Assembly (NCBI GenBank): GCA_963826515.1
Contig: CAWGXI010000009.1
Span: 69,534-133,533 of the forward strand
Reading direction: 5' to 3'
Length of the DNA: 64,000 bases
DNA from: DATFVJ01 sp963826515
Lineage (GTDB): Bacteria > Actinomycetota > Actinomycetes > Streptosporangiales > Streptosporangiaceae
Below are positions 27,124 to 35,894 of this stretch, piece by piece. Numbering within the stretch: position 1 is the first letter of the stretch; the number at the start of each line of letters is the position of its first letter. The translations under genes were made by a program, and so were the position numbers. Under the pieces are notes generated by a model that was not told the origin of the DNA, did no database searches, and was given only the letters and a program-made list of their open reading frames with translations.

Positions 27124-28662
27124 TCTGACACGGATCCACGAGTAGAGCGGGGAAACGCCGTAACGGGTTCCTGAGATAGCGGCGTCTTACTGGAATCATT
27201 GAGCGTGACAGCGCTGGATCGTTCCAGGAGGAGAGCCACCCGGATGGTGATGACATCAGGTAAGCAGGGCCGGACCCGCGGCAAGATACAGATCGGGACG
27301 GCGGACCCGTCGCTGACGGCGGCGGGCGGGATGATCGCGGTGACGGAACTGTGCGGCAAGCTCGCCCTGATCGAGGCACCCGGCGCGGGGATCGGGCCGG
27401 TCAAGCAGCGCCGCCGGGGGTTCACCGGCGGGCAGGTGCTGACCGGGATGGCCGCGGCGCAGCTGGCCGGCGAGGATTTCCTGGTCGGGCTGGACCGGCT
27501 GCGCACTGATGAGGCGGGCCAGCAGGTGACGCCGGTGCCGGGCCTGGCGGCCTCCACCGCGACCGGGCTGGCGCGCCGGTTCACCCGGAAGCACTGGCGG
27601 GGCGCGGAAATGGGCCTGGCCGCCGCGACATCGCGGATGCTGGGCCTGCTGCCCGCCGAGCGCGCCGAGCGAGCTGGCGGGCGGGCCGGTCACGATCGAC
27701 ATCGACGCCGCCGCCAAGGCGGACATGACGTTCGCGATCGGCGCCAAGCGGGTCACCACCATGTGGAAGGCCCTGGCCGGGATCGCGGACGACGCCTGGC
27801 GCGATGCCACCGGCATGGACAACGCCCAGGTGGCCGTCTCCCCCTACCGGCCCGCCGAATGGCCGCAGGGCACGGTCCTGCTGATCCGCCGGGTGCGCCT
27901 GGACCCAGAGCAGGTGTCCGCGGATCCGCGGTCCCGGCGCCGCCGCACCCTGCACCCCGGTCAGCGGGTGCTGCCGATCCCGGAACTGGCGGCCGAACCC
28001 GCCATCTACGCCGACAGCTTCATCCTTACCGGCATCGACGTGCCCGCCCCGGCCAGGGCCGTGGCGTGCGAGCACTGGTACCGGCACCGCACCAGCATCG
28101 AGAACATCTTCCGCGACAGCAAGCACGGCGCCGCGCTGCGGCACCTGCCCTCCGGCGATGAGCAGGCCAGCACCGCGTGGATGCAGGCGTCGCTGATCGC
28201 CGCCGCGATCGCCGCCTGGCTGCACCAGCTCACAGGCCTGATATCGGGCGGCGAGCTGCTGGAAGGGCACCGGACCCGCGGCGGCAAGGCGATGATCGCC
28301 ACCCTGCGGCGGGCGCTGATCCTCACCCCCGCCCGGCTCGTCCGCCACGGCGGACAGCTGATCATGCGCCTGGCCCCCGGCGCCGTGCTGCTGCCAGACA
28401 TCCTCGCCACGCTCCGCGCCCTGCCAGCACCCTCCGGCTAAAGCCTGCGCCAGGCACAGCACCACCCGCGCTCACCAGGCCCTCACAGGCACCCAGACCC
28501 TGAGCCACGGCCCGAAAGCCCAGACCAGCAAAGGCCCCGCACCCGCGAACCCGGCGCGATATCCGGGCCGCTGCCATGCTCGCACAACCGCCTGCGCCAC
28601 ACCAAGATCATCTACAGGCCGCCGGGCAACATGCGCCGCCCTACTCGTGGATTCGGGTCTGA
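27124..28662 (+). mobile_element. IS1380-type element, defective copy, with 5-bp TCTGA duplication
   Basis: The element spans 27129-28657, bounded by TCTGA at 27124-27128 and 28658-28662. The ends are inverted repeats related to CCCGAATCCACGAGTAGGGC. It is about 270 bp shorter than the copy at 44.4 kb because an internal part of the transposase gene is deleted. It sits inside the molbindin gene. Confidence 0.85.
27244..28441 (+). pseudogene. IS1380-family transposase, frameshift and internal deletion
   Basis: From ATG 27244 the frame matches the intact 46103-44628 transposase (TRGKIQ, RRRGFTGGQVLTGMAAAQL). Near 27668 a one-base shift occurs (PAERA, then SELAGGPVTIDID). At IDA about 270 bp are missing, and the sequence resumes at AAKADMTFAIGAKRVTTMWK in the 27725 frame, running to LRALPAPSG. 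The lost part includes the DVEVYGNKK and LRADAGYF segments that hold conserved acidic residues, so this copy cannot transpose itself but could be mobilised by the other. Confidence 0.87.
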
Positions 28663-28861
28663 TGCCTTTGTCACCGCAGTGACCTCGCTGCCCTCGGCCA
28701 GGCTGAGCTGGCGAGCTGCCTCCACGGTGATCGAGGCCACTAGCCGCACTCCGGCGGTGTCCAGTGCTACGTTGGCGATCGCCTCCCCGGCGTTGATGCT
28801 GGTAATCCGGGCCGGGATCTGGTTTCGCGCGCTCAGCGCCGCCCGAGCGTGGCTGCAGACC

Positions 28862-29000
28862 GGTGATTCCTACGTCTTCACAGCCGCGGCCAGCATCCGC
28901 GCCGTAAAGGAAACGCTCACGCGATCCCTGCGCGGAGTGTTCAGCCCCGCCGGGGCGTTCGGCGCCGACTTCGCCGTCACGATCCCAAACACCGCCCGAT
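28862..29000 (+). pseudogene. C-terminal gene fragment, possibly saccharopine dehydrogenase-like
   Basis: The plus-strand stretch GDSYVFTAAASIRAVKETL and GVFSPAGAFGADFAVTIP looks coding and resembles the end of saccharopine-dehydrogenase-type oxidoreductases (SPAQAF pattern). Nothing upstream continues it. This is a tentative reading from one short segment. Confidence 0.3.
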
Positions 29001-29071
29001 CGACACCATCCCCGCGGGATCGCCCCGGTGATCTGGATGCAATGCCGTTGCCTTTACCCGGTACCGCGTGC

Positions 29072-29704
29072 TCAGGGCGCCAGCCGGAACGGCGGATACC
29101 GGTCGGTGACGAGGGTGAACGCGTAGGCGACCACCCGGTTGTGCCAGCGGATAACCCCTTCGACGAAGCCGAACATGCCGGCGGGATACCGGCCGGTGAA
29201 CAGGATGGCGAACCACGCCACGATCACGACCAAGATCGCCGCGATGTCGAGGAAGGCCAGGACCACGTAGTGGGGGATGGCCAGCAACCACTTGATGATG
29301 GGGAGCCACCGGTTGAGGTCATGGGCCGCGTCCGGGTACGGGTAGTCGAGGTGAACCGACTGGTGGTCGTCGGTGGATGGGTAGCGGTCACCCATCAGGG
29401 CCAGGTAGGTCCCGACCCGGTTGCTGAACCGCTGCAGTTCGAGGTTCCAGTCGAACCACCACCGCGGGTACTTCTGCCGGAAGAGGATCATGAGCAGGGG
29501 GGCGAAGAACAACAGGCCGCCTGCCCCGCCGGCCACCGCCGTGGTGCCGCTCGGGTATGTCCACTGCCAGGTGCCGCCGGACACGGCGCCCAGCACGATA
29601 GCGATCGGGATGGTCACGAAGAGCCGGAAGAACGTCGTGAGCCGATCGAGCGGGCGGTCAGGGTAGTCGACCGAGAACTGAACCGGATGACTGATCTGTT
29701 CCAT
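29072..29704 (-). CDS. DUF4389 membrane protein
   Basis: A 210-residue membrane protein from ATG 29704 with AGGAG seven bases upstream. It shows the DUF4389 pattern: VQFSVDYPDRPLDRLTTFFR, two N-terminal helices, the aromatic loop KYPRWWFDWNLELQRFSNRV, LDYPYPDAAHDLNRWLPIIK, two more helices and the end RWHNRVVAYAFTLVTDRYPP. Function is unknown. An AT-rich region with possible promoters lies upstream at about 30000-30030. Confidence 0.85.
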   Translation of the reverse strand: MEQISHPVQFSVDYPDRPLDRLTTFFRLFVTIPIAIVLGAVSGGTWQWTYPSGTTAVAGGAGGLLFFAPLLMILFRQKYPRWWFDWNLELQRFSNRVGTYLALMGDRYPSTDDHQSVHLDYPYPDAAHDLNRWLPIIKWLLAIPHYVVLAFLDIAAILVVIVAWFAILFTGRYPAGMFGFVEGVIRWHNRVVAYAFTLVTDRYPPFRLAP

Positions 29705-30463
29705 TAGTCGCTCCTTTCTTGGCAATTGCTTGATTCCATTCCCAGCCGCCGGCGTGGCCAAAGCCGGGGACCCCGCCAGGATCGGCGACCCAGACCTCCG
29801 GTAGCCGTTTATTGAGTCCCCGGCCTGACCTGGGGTTCGCCGTCCGGGCGTCGATGTCGGGATGTCAGCAATCCACGGTCGGCTCAATCGGGGGTCGCCC
29901 GGGCTGCCTCACTGGTGCCCGATCAAGTCGCGCCCGGCCCGCCCGGTTGCGCGGAAAGGCCCTGTGAGCTGGGAGACCGTGACATTCCCGAGGTCGGAAA
30001 GTAAGCCTATTGTGATCTTAAAAGTATAAGCTTTCCCGTCGCCCTAGCGGCAAGGGAGCCATTTGTCGTAGGTCAGCTGCAGCGCACCGTCGGCGCGTCT
30101 GGTCGTCCCGGCAGGGCTGCGTTGATCTCAGGCGGGCCAGGCGCAAACCGGTGGCGGGCGAGGGCCGCTGCCCGCCAGCGGCGGCTCCCTGCGCGCATCA
30201 TATCCGCCTCGCCGGGCTTCGTCGCCGCCTGCTCTGCGCCGCGGCCGCGGTCCCCGCGCCCCGGCCCCTGGGATCCAGGACGTACCCGCGGTCCGCTGGC
30301 ACCCTTACCGAGCCTGCACGCCGGGTCCTAAGATCCCGGCTGCGAGAATCTTGAATAATCCTATCTTCCCAGGCCAAAGGCACGTTATGGGTAAACGATC
30401 AAAGATCAGGTCATCTCAGGGCGAAAGGCCGAGGTTAGCTTAGGGGTCATAGGGAACGGAGCC
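29705..30463. other. Long intergenic region between divergent genes
   Basis: About 760 bases. Two AT-richer patches stand out: 29990-30040 (TTGTGATCTTAAAAGTATAAGC) and 30340-30400, which may be promoters for the divergent DUF4389 and coiled-coil genes. The GC-rich middle has no credible ORF. Confidence 0.4.
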
Positions 30464-32212
30464 ATGCCGATGACCGAAACCATACAGGGCAAGTGTGCGT
30501 ATCCCGGCTGCGAGAATCAGCCTCGGCCGGATGAGGATGGGGCGGGAACGAGGCCAAGGTACTGCGGCCTGCCGGACCCCGCGAGCGGGAAGCCGCATAC
30601 AGCGCTGACTGCGTTCCGGCGGCGCCAGGAGCTGGCCCGTCAGGGCGGCGATGCGGCGGCCGAGCCGGACGATCTGGGCCGTCCGGGGGTCGCGATCTGG
30701 CATCTGCCCAGGCAGCGCCGCGCTGACAGGCAGCGCCTTCAGCAGGCTGGGGCTGACGCCGAGGAGGCGCGGTCCGCGATGCTCGAGGCCGATGCGCAGT
30801 TGACGGAGGCGCTGGCTGCGAGGGCCGCCGCCGAGCAGGCGGCCGTGGCCGCGCGGGAAGCCGGGCAGGCACGGGTGGCCGAGGCGGAACGGGCCGCTGA
30901 GGAGCGGGTACGCGCGGCGAAGCAGGAGCGGGACCATGCGGTCACCGGCGCGCGCCGCTGGGCGGAGGAGGCCGAGTCCCGCGCCAGGACCGGCGAACGG
31001 GAGAGGGTCCGGGCGCGGCAGGCCGCCGAGTCGGCCAGCGCGGAGCTGCGCCAGGCCCGCGACACTGCCGAGCGGCAGGCAGCGCAGATCCGCGAGAACG
31101 CAACGCGGGAACAAGGCGAGCTGCAAGCGGCGTTCGAAGCCAAGCTCGCGGCGGCGGAAGACGCCAACGCCAGCCTCCGGGCCCGCGCCGAGCATGCCGG
31201 GGCTGAGGCCGAGGAGGCGCGGTCCGCGATGCTGGCGGCCGATGCGCAGTTGACGGAGGCGCTGGCTGCGGGGGCCGCCGCCGAGCAGGCGGCCGTGGCC
31301 GCGCGGGAAGCCGCGCAGGCACGGGTGGCCGAGGCGGAACGGGCCGCTGAGGAGCGGGTACGCGCGGCGAAGCAGAGGATGGACGAGGCAGTGACGGGCG
31401 CGCGCGGCCGGGCGGAGGAGGCCGAGTCCCGCGCCAGGACCGGCGAACAGGAGACGGCCCGGGCGCGGCAGGCCGCCGAGTCGGCCAGCGCGGAGCTGCG
31501 CCAGGCCCGCGACACTGCCGAGCGGCAGGCAGCGCAGATCCGCGAGAACGCAACGCGGGAACAAGGCGAGCTGCAAGCGGCGTTCGAAGCCAAGCTCGCG
31601 GCGGCGGAAGACGCCAACGCCAGCCTCCGGGCCCGCGCCGAGCATGCCGGGGCTGAGGCCGAGGAGGCGCGGTCCGCGATGCTGGCGGCCGATGCGCAGT
31701 TGACGGAGGCGCTGGCTGCGGGGGCCGCCGCCGAGCAGGCGGCCGTGGCCGCGCGGGAAGCCGCGCAGGCGCGGGTGGCCGAGGCGGAACGGGCCGCTGA
31801 GGAGCGGGTACGCGCGGCGAAGCAGAGGATGGACGAGGCAGTGACGGGCGCGCGCGGCCGGGCGGAGGAGGCCGAGTCCCGCGCCAGGACCGGCGAACAG
31901 GAGACGGCCCGGGCGCGGCAGGCCGCCGAGTCGGCCAGCGCGGAGCTGCGCCAGGCCCGCGACACTGCCGAGCGGCAGGCAGCGCAGATCCGCGAGAACG
32001 CAACGCGGGAACAAGGCGAGCTGCAAGCGGCGTTCGAAGCCAAGCTCGCGGCGGCGGAAGACGCCAACGCCAGCCTCCGGGCCCGCGCCGAGCACGCCGA
32101 GGCTGAGCTGGAGCGCGCCCGCGCCGAGCGCGACACGGCCGCCGGGCAAGCTACCCCAGGACGGCCTGGAGGCGCGACGCGCGGCCGTCGGCGCTCTGGG
32201 GGAAGCCGCTAG
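30464..32212 (+). CDS. Alanine-rich coiled-coil protein with N-terminal zinc-finger-like motif
   Basis: A 582-residue protein. The N-terminus (about residues 10-50) has KCAYPGCENQP, RPRYCGLPDP and KPHTALTAF, that is three cysteines and a histidine suggesting a small zinc site. The rest is one long coiled coil rich in Ala, Glu, Gln and Arg, built of three near-identical 150-residue units. It ends with a basic Gly/Arg tail (RGRRRSGGSR) that may bind nucleic acid. It resembles KfrA/SMC-like structural proteins of actinobacterial mobile elements in layout only. Start ATG 30464 after GGGAACGGA. The antisense frames are also open because of the codon bias but are not credible. Confidence 0.72.
   Translation: MPMTETIQGKCAYPGCENQPRPDEDGAGTRPRYCGLPDPASGKPHTALTAFRRRQELARQGGDAAAEPDDLGRPGVAIWHLPRQRRADRQRLQQAGADAEEARSAMLEADAQLTEALAARAAAEQAAVAAREAGQARVAEAERAAEERVRAAKQERDHAVTGARRWAEEAESRARTGERERVRARQAAESASAELRQARDTAERQAAQIRENATREQGELQAAFEAKLAAAEDANASLRARAEHAGAEAEEARSAMLAADAQLTEALAAGAAAEQAAVAAREAAQARVAEAERAAEERVRAAKQRMDEAVTGARGRAEEAESRARTGEQETARARQAAESASAELRQARDTAERQAAQIRENATREQGELQAAFEAKLAAAEDANASLRARAEHAGAEAEEARSAMLAADAQLTEALAAGAAAEQAAVAAREAAQARVAEAERAAEERVRAAKQRMDEAVTGARGRAEEAESRARTGEQETARARQAAESASAELRQARDTAERQAAQIRENATREQGELQAAFEAKLAAAEDANASLRARAEHAEAELERARAERDTAAGQATPGRPGGATRGRRRSGGSR
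30751..32100 (+). repeat. Three direct 450-bp repeats in the coiled-coil gene
   Basis: Units at 30751-31200, 31201-31650 and 31651-32100 start with GGCTGA[G/C]GCCGAGGAGGCGC. The second and third are almost identical over the full length, and the first differs mainly in its middle. The length is a multiple of three, so copy number can change without breaking the frame. Confidence 0.92.
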
Positions 32213-32442
32213 CACCACCAGCGATAACAATCAGGAAGTCTGCCTGACCCGCCAGCCAACAGGCCAGCGGTCTCCGGCACGGGCACTGAAACACGGCTGG
32301 GCAGGCTAGTGTGGCCTGGCCTTGCTCCGCCGTTGCTATCGGGTCGGCTACTGGATGGGCTGGTGCTCTCTGGCCAGGTGCCTCGACCAGCTGTTGGCCC
32401 ACGCATCGAGAGGTGGCTCGAGCGCCGCGCCGAGACTTGTTC

Positions 32443-33570
32443 CTAGTGTCCCGGGTCTTTGATTCGTCGGAGAAGTCGCCCGAGTGATTCGAGGATTTCT
32501 TCCGCAGATTTCGTCCAGATGAAGGGTTTGGGGTCCTCGTTCCAGTTGTCCACCCAGGCAAGGATGTCCTTCTCGAGCTGCTTGACGGACTTGTGCACGC
32601 CACGGCGCAGCAGTTTATCGGTCAAAAGCCCGAACCAGCGCTCGACCTGGTTCAGCCAGGACGAACTGGTCGGCGTGAAATGAACATGGAACCGTGGGTG
32701 CTTTGCCAGCCATTCCTGGACAGCCGGGGTCTTATGCGTGGCGTAGTTGTCCGCGATGATGTGGATCTGCAGGACATGCGGCTCGCCGCCCGGCTCGTCC
32801 GGTTCCGTGAGCTGGGGTGCCTGCTTGTCGATCTCCTCCAGGAACTTGATCCATTCCTTCGCCCGATGGCTTTTGCAGGTTTTCGCGATCACCAGGCCGG
32901 TCGCGATGTCGAACGCCGCGAACAGGTCAACGGTGCCATGCCGGACATAGTCATGCGTCCGCTTCTCGGGCATGCCGGGCATCATCGGCAGCACCGGCTG
33001 GGACCGGTCAAGAGCCTGGACCTGGGACTTCTCGTCCGCGCACAGCACAACCGCGTGCTCAGGCGGATTCAGGTACAAGCCGACGACATCGCAGACCTTC
33101 TCCACGAACAGCGGATCGGATGACAGCTTGAACGTATCCGCCAGATGGGGCTTCAGCCCGAAAGCCTTCCAGATCCGGCCGATAGTGGACCGGGACAAGC
33201 CCGAACGTTTCGCCATGGATGCCCTCGACCAGTGGGTCGCGTCATCCGGCGTTTCCTCCAAAGTATCGACGACGACTTTTTCTACCTGCTCGTCGGTGAT
33301 CGTCGGCTCACGTCCCGGACGCGGCTCATCAGCCAGCCCGTCCAGGCGCTTGTCAATGAACCGCTTACGCCACTTCCCGACCGTTGTTTCATGATACCGG
33401 AGCAACGCTGCGGTTTCTTTATTGTCGTGGCCTTGCGCGCAGGTCAGGATGATATTCGCCCGCAGCGCCAGGGCTTGTGATGATTTCGCCCGGCGCGCCC
33501 ATCTTTGGAGAGTGGCCTGCTCGTCATCGGAAAGCGTCAACTCGGCCTTAGGCCGTCCCGTCCTTGGCAT
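32443..33570 (-). CDS. IS630-family transposase (element A)
   Basis: A 375-residue DDE transposase from ATG 33570 (MPRTGRPKAEL). An N-terminal HTH pair (HDNKETAALLRYHETTVGKW and ASMAKRSGLSRSTIGRIWKA) is followed by the catalytic core: first Asp in VVLCADEKSQVQAL, second in IHIIADNYATHKT and Glu in SSSWLNQVERWFGLL. The stop codon TAG uses the TA of the target site. It appears intact. A truncated relative lies at 39.7-40.5 kb. Confidence 0.93.
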   Translation of the reverse strand: MPRTGRPKAELTLSDDEQATLQRWARRAKSSQALALRANIILTCAQGHDNKETAALLRYHETTVGKWRKRFIDKRLDGLADEPRPGREPTITDEQVEKVVVDTLEETPDDATHWSRASMAKRSGLSRSTIGRIWKAFGLKPHLADTFKLSSDPLFVEKVCDVVGLYLNPPEHAVVLCADEKSQVQALDRSQPVLPMMPGMPEKRTHDYVRHGTVDLFAAFDIATGLVIAKTCKSHRAKEWIKFLEEIDKQAPQLTEPDEPGGEPHVLQIHIIADNYATHKTPAVQEWLAKHPRFHVHFTPTSSSWLNQVERWFGLLTDKLLRRGVHKSVKQLEKDILAWVDNWNEDPKPFIWTKSAEEILESLGRLLRRIKDPGH

Positions 33571-33671
33571 ATCAGTGACTCTACTGACATGATCAGTTAC
33601 ATTCAGTTGTGACACGCGATGACACGGTGTGACCTGGCTCACCTATACGGTGGTCCAAAGACGCAGGACAC
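32446..33671 (-). mobile_element. IS630-type element A
   Basis: Bounded by TA at 32444-32445 and 33672-33673. The terminal inverted repeats are GTGTCCCGGGTCTTTG at the left and, on the opposite strand at the right, GTGTCCTGCGTCTTTG. One transposase gene fills it. Its right TA is also the left TA of element B. Confidence 0.85.
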
Positions 33672-33724
33672 TAGTGCAGCGCACCGTAAGTTCCTGACTG
33701 GGTTTTGGTTACCGAGCGTGGTGT

Positions 33725-34855
33725 TCATGCGGCTTCCGGCAGGGCGGCATGCGGGGGTTCGGGCTCAGGATGGCGTTCGAGGTAGCGGGCGTGCTCGGCG
33801 TCGGCGTCGTAGCTCCACTTGTACGGGCGGGCGTTCTTGTTGTGCCGGATGGTGAACGTGGTGATCTTGGTCTCTAGCTCGTCGCGGGAGGTGAAGTCGC
33901 CGCGGCGCAGCAGCCGGCGGGTCAAGACCCCGAACCATTGCTCGATCATGTTGAGCCAGGAGGCATGCTTCGGCGTGTACGTCACCGAGAACCGCGGGCG
34001 GGCGGCCAGCCAGCCGCGGGTGGCGCGGGAGGTGCGGCTGGAGCCGTTGTCCATGATCAGGTGAATGCGCAGGTGCGGCGGGGTCATCTGGTCCAGCATG
34101 GCCAGGAACCGGGTGAACGTCACCGAGTCGTTGCGGTCGATGCGCTCGGCGATGACCTCGCCGGCGGTGACGTTCATCGCGGCGATGATGGAGACGGTGC
34201 CGTGCCGGACGTACCCGGACTCCCGGCGGGCGTCCCGTCCCGGCCGGGTGGGGATCACCGGGTGCCTGCGGGATTTCGCCTGGATGCCGGTCTTCTCGTC
34301 GATGCTGATCAGCACGGTGCCGGGCGGCGGGTCCAGGTAGAGCCGGCACACCTGCCCGGCGCGGATCCAGAAGGACGGGTCATCAGCGCGGTTGAGCCAG
34401 CCGCGGACCTTGTGCGGGCGGACCTTCGCCTCGGCCAGTACCCGGCTCACGGTGGACGCCGAGATCGCCAGGCCGCGGTCGTGCAGGTGCCCGGCGATCA
34501 GCGGACGAGACCACTGCGGCTCTCCCTCCGGCGGGACAGAGGTGGCGACGGCGATGACCGCCAGCCGCGCGCTCGGACCGTGCATCTCCGGCCGCCCGGA
34601 GCGGGGCTTACCGGACAGGCCCGGTATCCCGCAGATCACGAACCGGCCCCGCCACGTCCGCACGACCGCGACGCCGCAGCCCAGCTGCCGGGCGATCTGC
34701 GCGTTCGTCATGCCGCCGGCCGCCAGCAGCACGATCCTGGCGCGCAGCACCAGCCGCTGCGGGCTGGTACCCGCGGCAATGATCTGCTCCACCTTGCGGC
34801 GCCGCTTGATACTCAGCCTCACCGGTACGGCACAGGCACGGCCTGCCATCAGCAT
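33725..34855 (-). CDS. IS630-family transposase (element B)
   Basis: A 376-residue protein from ATG 34855 with a strong GGGAGGAGA. The N-terminal HTH region is MTNAQIARQLGCGVAVVRTW and LAISASTVSRVLAEAKV. The catalytic residues are in VLISIDEKTGIQAKS, IHLIMDNGSSRTS and HASWLNMIEQWFGVL. It is only distantly similar to transposase A, so the two elements are different species of IS630. Intact. Confidence 0.93.
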   Translation of the reverse strand: MLMAGRACAVPVRLSIKRRRKVEQIIAAGTSPQRLVLRARIVLLAAGGMTNAQIARQLGCGVAVVRTWRGRFVICGIPGLSGKPRSGRPEMHGPSARLAVIAVATSVPPEGEPQWSRPLIAGHLHDRGLAISASTVSRVLAEAKVRPHKVRGWLNRADDPSFWIRAGQVCRLYLDPPPGTVLISIDEKTGIQAKSRRHPVIPTRPGRDARRESGYVRHGTVSIIAAMNVTAGEVIAERIDRNDSVTFTRFLAMLDQMTPPHLRIHLIMDNGSSRTSRATRGWLAARPRFSVTYTPKHASWLNMIEQWFGVLTRRLLRRGDFTSRDELETKITTFTIRHNKNARPYKWSYDADAEHARYLERHPEPEPPHAALPEAA

Positions 34856-34988
34856 TCTCCTCCCGTGTCACATTGATCACGGAAGAATGCACCCGCAACC
34901 AGGCGGAACGGCGGATATCCGCCCCGGCCGGCGTTTCGCGCACCCGGCCCGGCGTCAAAGCCGGCGCAGGCAGGCGACACTAGAAGAC

Positions 34989-35327
34989 ATGCCGGTACCG
35001 CCGAAGCGCCTGAAAGACCTGACCGAGGGCACCGTCGACCACCACGCCTCCCTCACCTTCCCGGACCTGCAGGAAGTCACCATCCGCTGGCGCGGCTCCT
35101 TCGGCTACCTGACCGCCTGGGCCGGGGAAGGCGACGACAACGACGAGCAGATCCCGCTGTGCCGCATCGAGTACCTCGGCGACGACGACCACTGGGGGTT
35201 CGCGATCTACGACCCCGCCACCGGCACCTACACCGACGCGATCCTGCGCACCGGCGAACGCGCCGGGCACCCCAACGACGCCCTCGACACCGCCGCCATC
35301 ACCCACCTCGCCGATTACCAGCAGTAA
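34989..35327 (+). CDS. Uncharacterised 112-residue acidic protein inside IS630 element B
   Basis: ATG 34989 (MPVPPKRLKDLTEGTVDHH) opens an acidic protein with strand-rich segments TFPDLQEVTIRWRGSFGYL, AWAGEGDDNDEQIPLCRIE and DDDHWGFAIYDPATGTYTD, ending ITHLADYQQ. It is divergent from the transposase, 133 bases apart, and lies wholly between the inverted ends, with the stop 26 bases inside the right repeat. I do not recognise the family. It is a passenger or accessory gene of the element; a DNA-mimic-like acidic character is noted but not evidence of function. Confidence 0.72.
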   Translation: MPVPPKRLKDLTEGTVDHHASLTFPDLQEVTIRWRGSFGYLTAWAGEGDDNDEQIPLCRIEYLGDDDHWGFAIYDPATGTYTDAILRTGERAGHPNDALDTAAITHLADYQQ

Positions 35328-35894
35328 ACATCACACCCGCCGGCAACCGGCAAGGAACTTACGAGCGGCTGCACTAGCTCGGTCAGCGCATAGGCATCGT
35401 TGTCGCCGCGGGCCAATAGGCCTGCGTCGGTGAGTTCCCGGAGCCGCTCGTAAAGCACGCTGGAGGACATCCGGTCACACCGGTCTTGGAGCGGTCTTGC
35501 CCCGAGAGGGCCGTTACGCAGCTCCCACAGGATCCGCAAGGCCCAGCGCCGCCCGAGTAGGTCCAATGCCGCCATCAAAGGCCGGCCGGTGGTAGAACCC
35601 CGCACCGCCAAGCCGGGTCGTGGTGTTGCTGACGCCACGGCTAAGAACCCTCTTTGTGGTTTCGGTATCCGAAACGATAGCACAAGCCGCCGCCCTCGAA
35701 GATGGCGCTCCACCCCTCGACGACCCGCGCTGAACAGGCACTCCAAGGTCTGCCGTCGCAGCGGCAGTGGCCGCGCCATGCCGATCAGGGTGCGTGACCC
35801 ACCGGCCTTCGCCGGACGTACGCAGCGCCATTCTTCAATGCCGCCGACGCATGGCAGACTCGCGGCCAGGACAGCGAATGAGGCGGAGGCGGCG

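Larger units (their letters stand above)
27099..28835 (-). pseudogene. Molbindin (TOBE domain) gene split by IS1380-type insertion
   Basis: On the minus strand, LSARNQIPARITSINAGEA, IANVALDTAG, SITVEAARQLSLAEGSEV and TAVTKAS (28835-28663) form a molybdate-binding TOBE domain. The remaining DVILATRD and the stop lie on the other side of the element at 27123-27099. Removing the insertion with one TCTGA copy restores the frame exactly. The 5' end is unclear: the frame upstream of LSARN meets a stop without a normal start codon, so the gene may already have lost its beginning. It would have stored or sensed molybdate beside the mod operon. Confidence 0.8.
33674..35374 (-). mobile_element. IS630-type element B carrying an extra gene
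   Basis: Inverted ends GTGCAGCGCACCGTAAGTTCC (33674-33694) and its near-complement GGAACTTACGAGCGGCTGCAC (35354-35374), flanked by TA at 33672-33673 and 35375-35376. At about 1.7 kb it is longer than a simple IS630 because it holds both a transposase and a divergent 112-residue ORF. Confidence 0.85.
32348..35602 (-). pseudogene. HxlR-family regulator interrupted by two IS630-type elements
   Basis: The HxlR winged helix starts at GTG 35602 or an upstream codon: LMAALDLLGRRWALRILWEL, MSSSVLYERLRELTDAGLL, DNDAYALTEL, up to 35377. After removing 32444-35374, leaving one TA, the frame continues GTSLGAALEPPLDAWANSW, SRHLAREHQPIQ and stops at 32348, the expected HxlR C-terminus. So the gene was complete before the insertions. 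The DNA-binding part remains, but a truncated product would run into the IS end. It is divergent from the 3-hydroxyacyl-CoA dehydrogenase gene, which it may have controlled. Confidence 0.85.

Noticed and set aside
30440..32230. Open minus-strand frames of 596 and 465 residues opposite the coiled-coil gene
   Set aside because: They are mirror images of the GC-biased repeat: composition is Arg/Leu/Pro or Ser/Ala only, and they repeat with the same 450-bp period. The plus strand gives normal heptads and has a start with a ribosome binding site.
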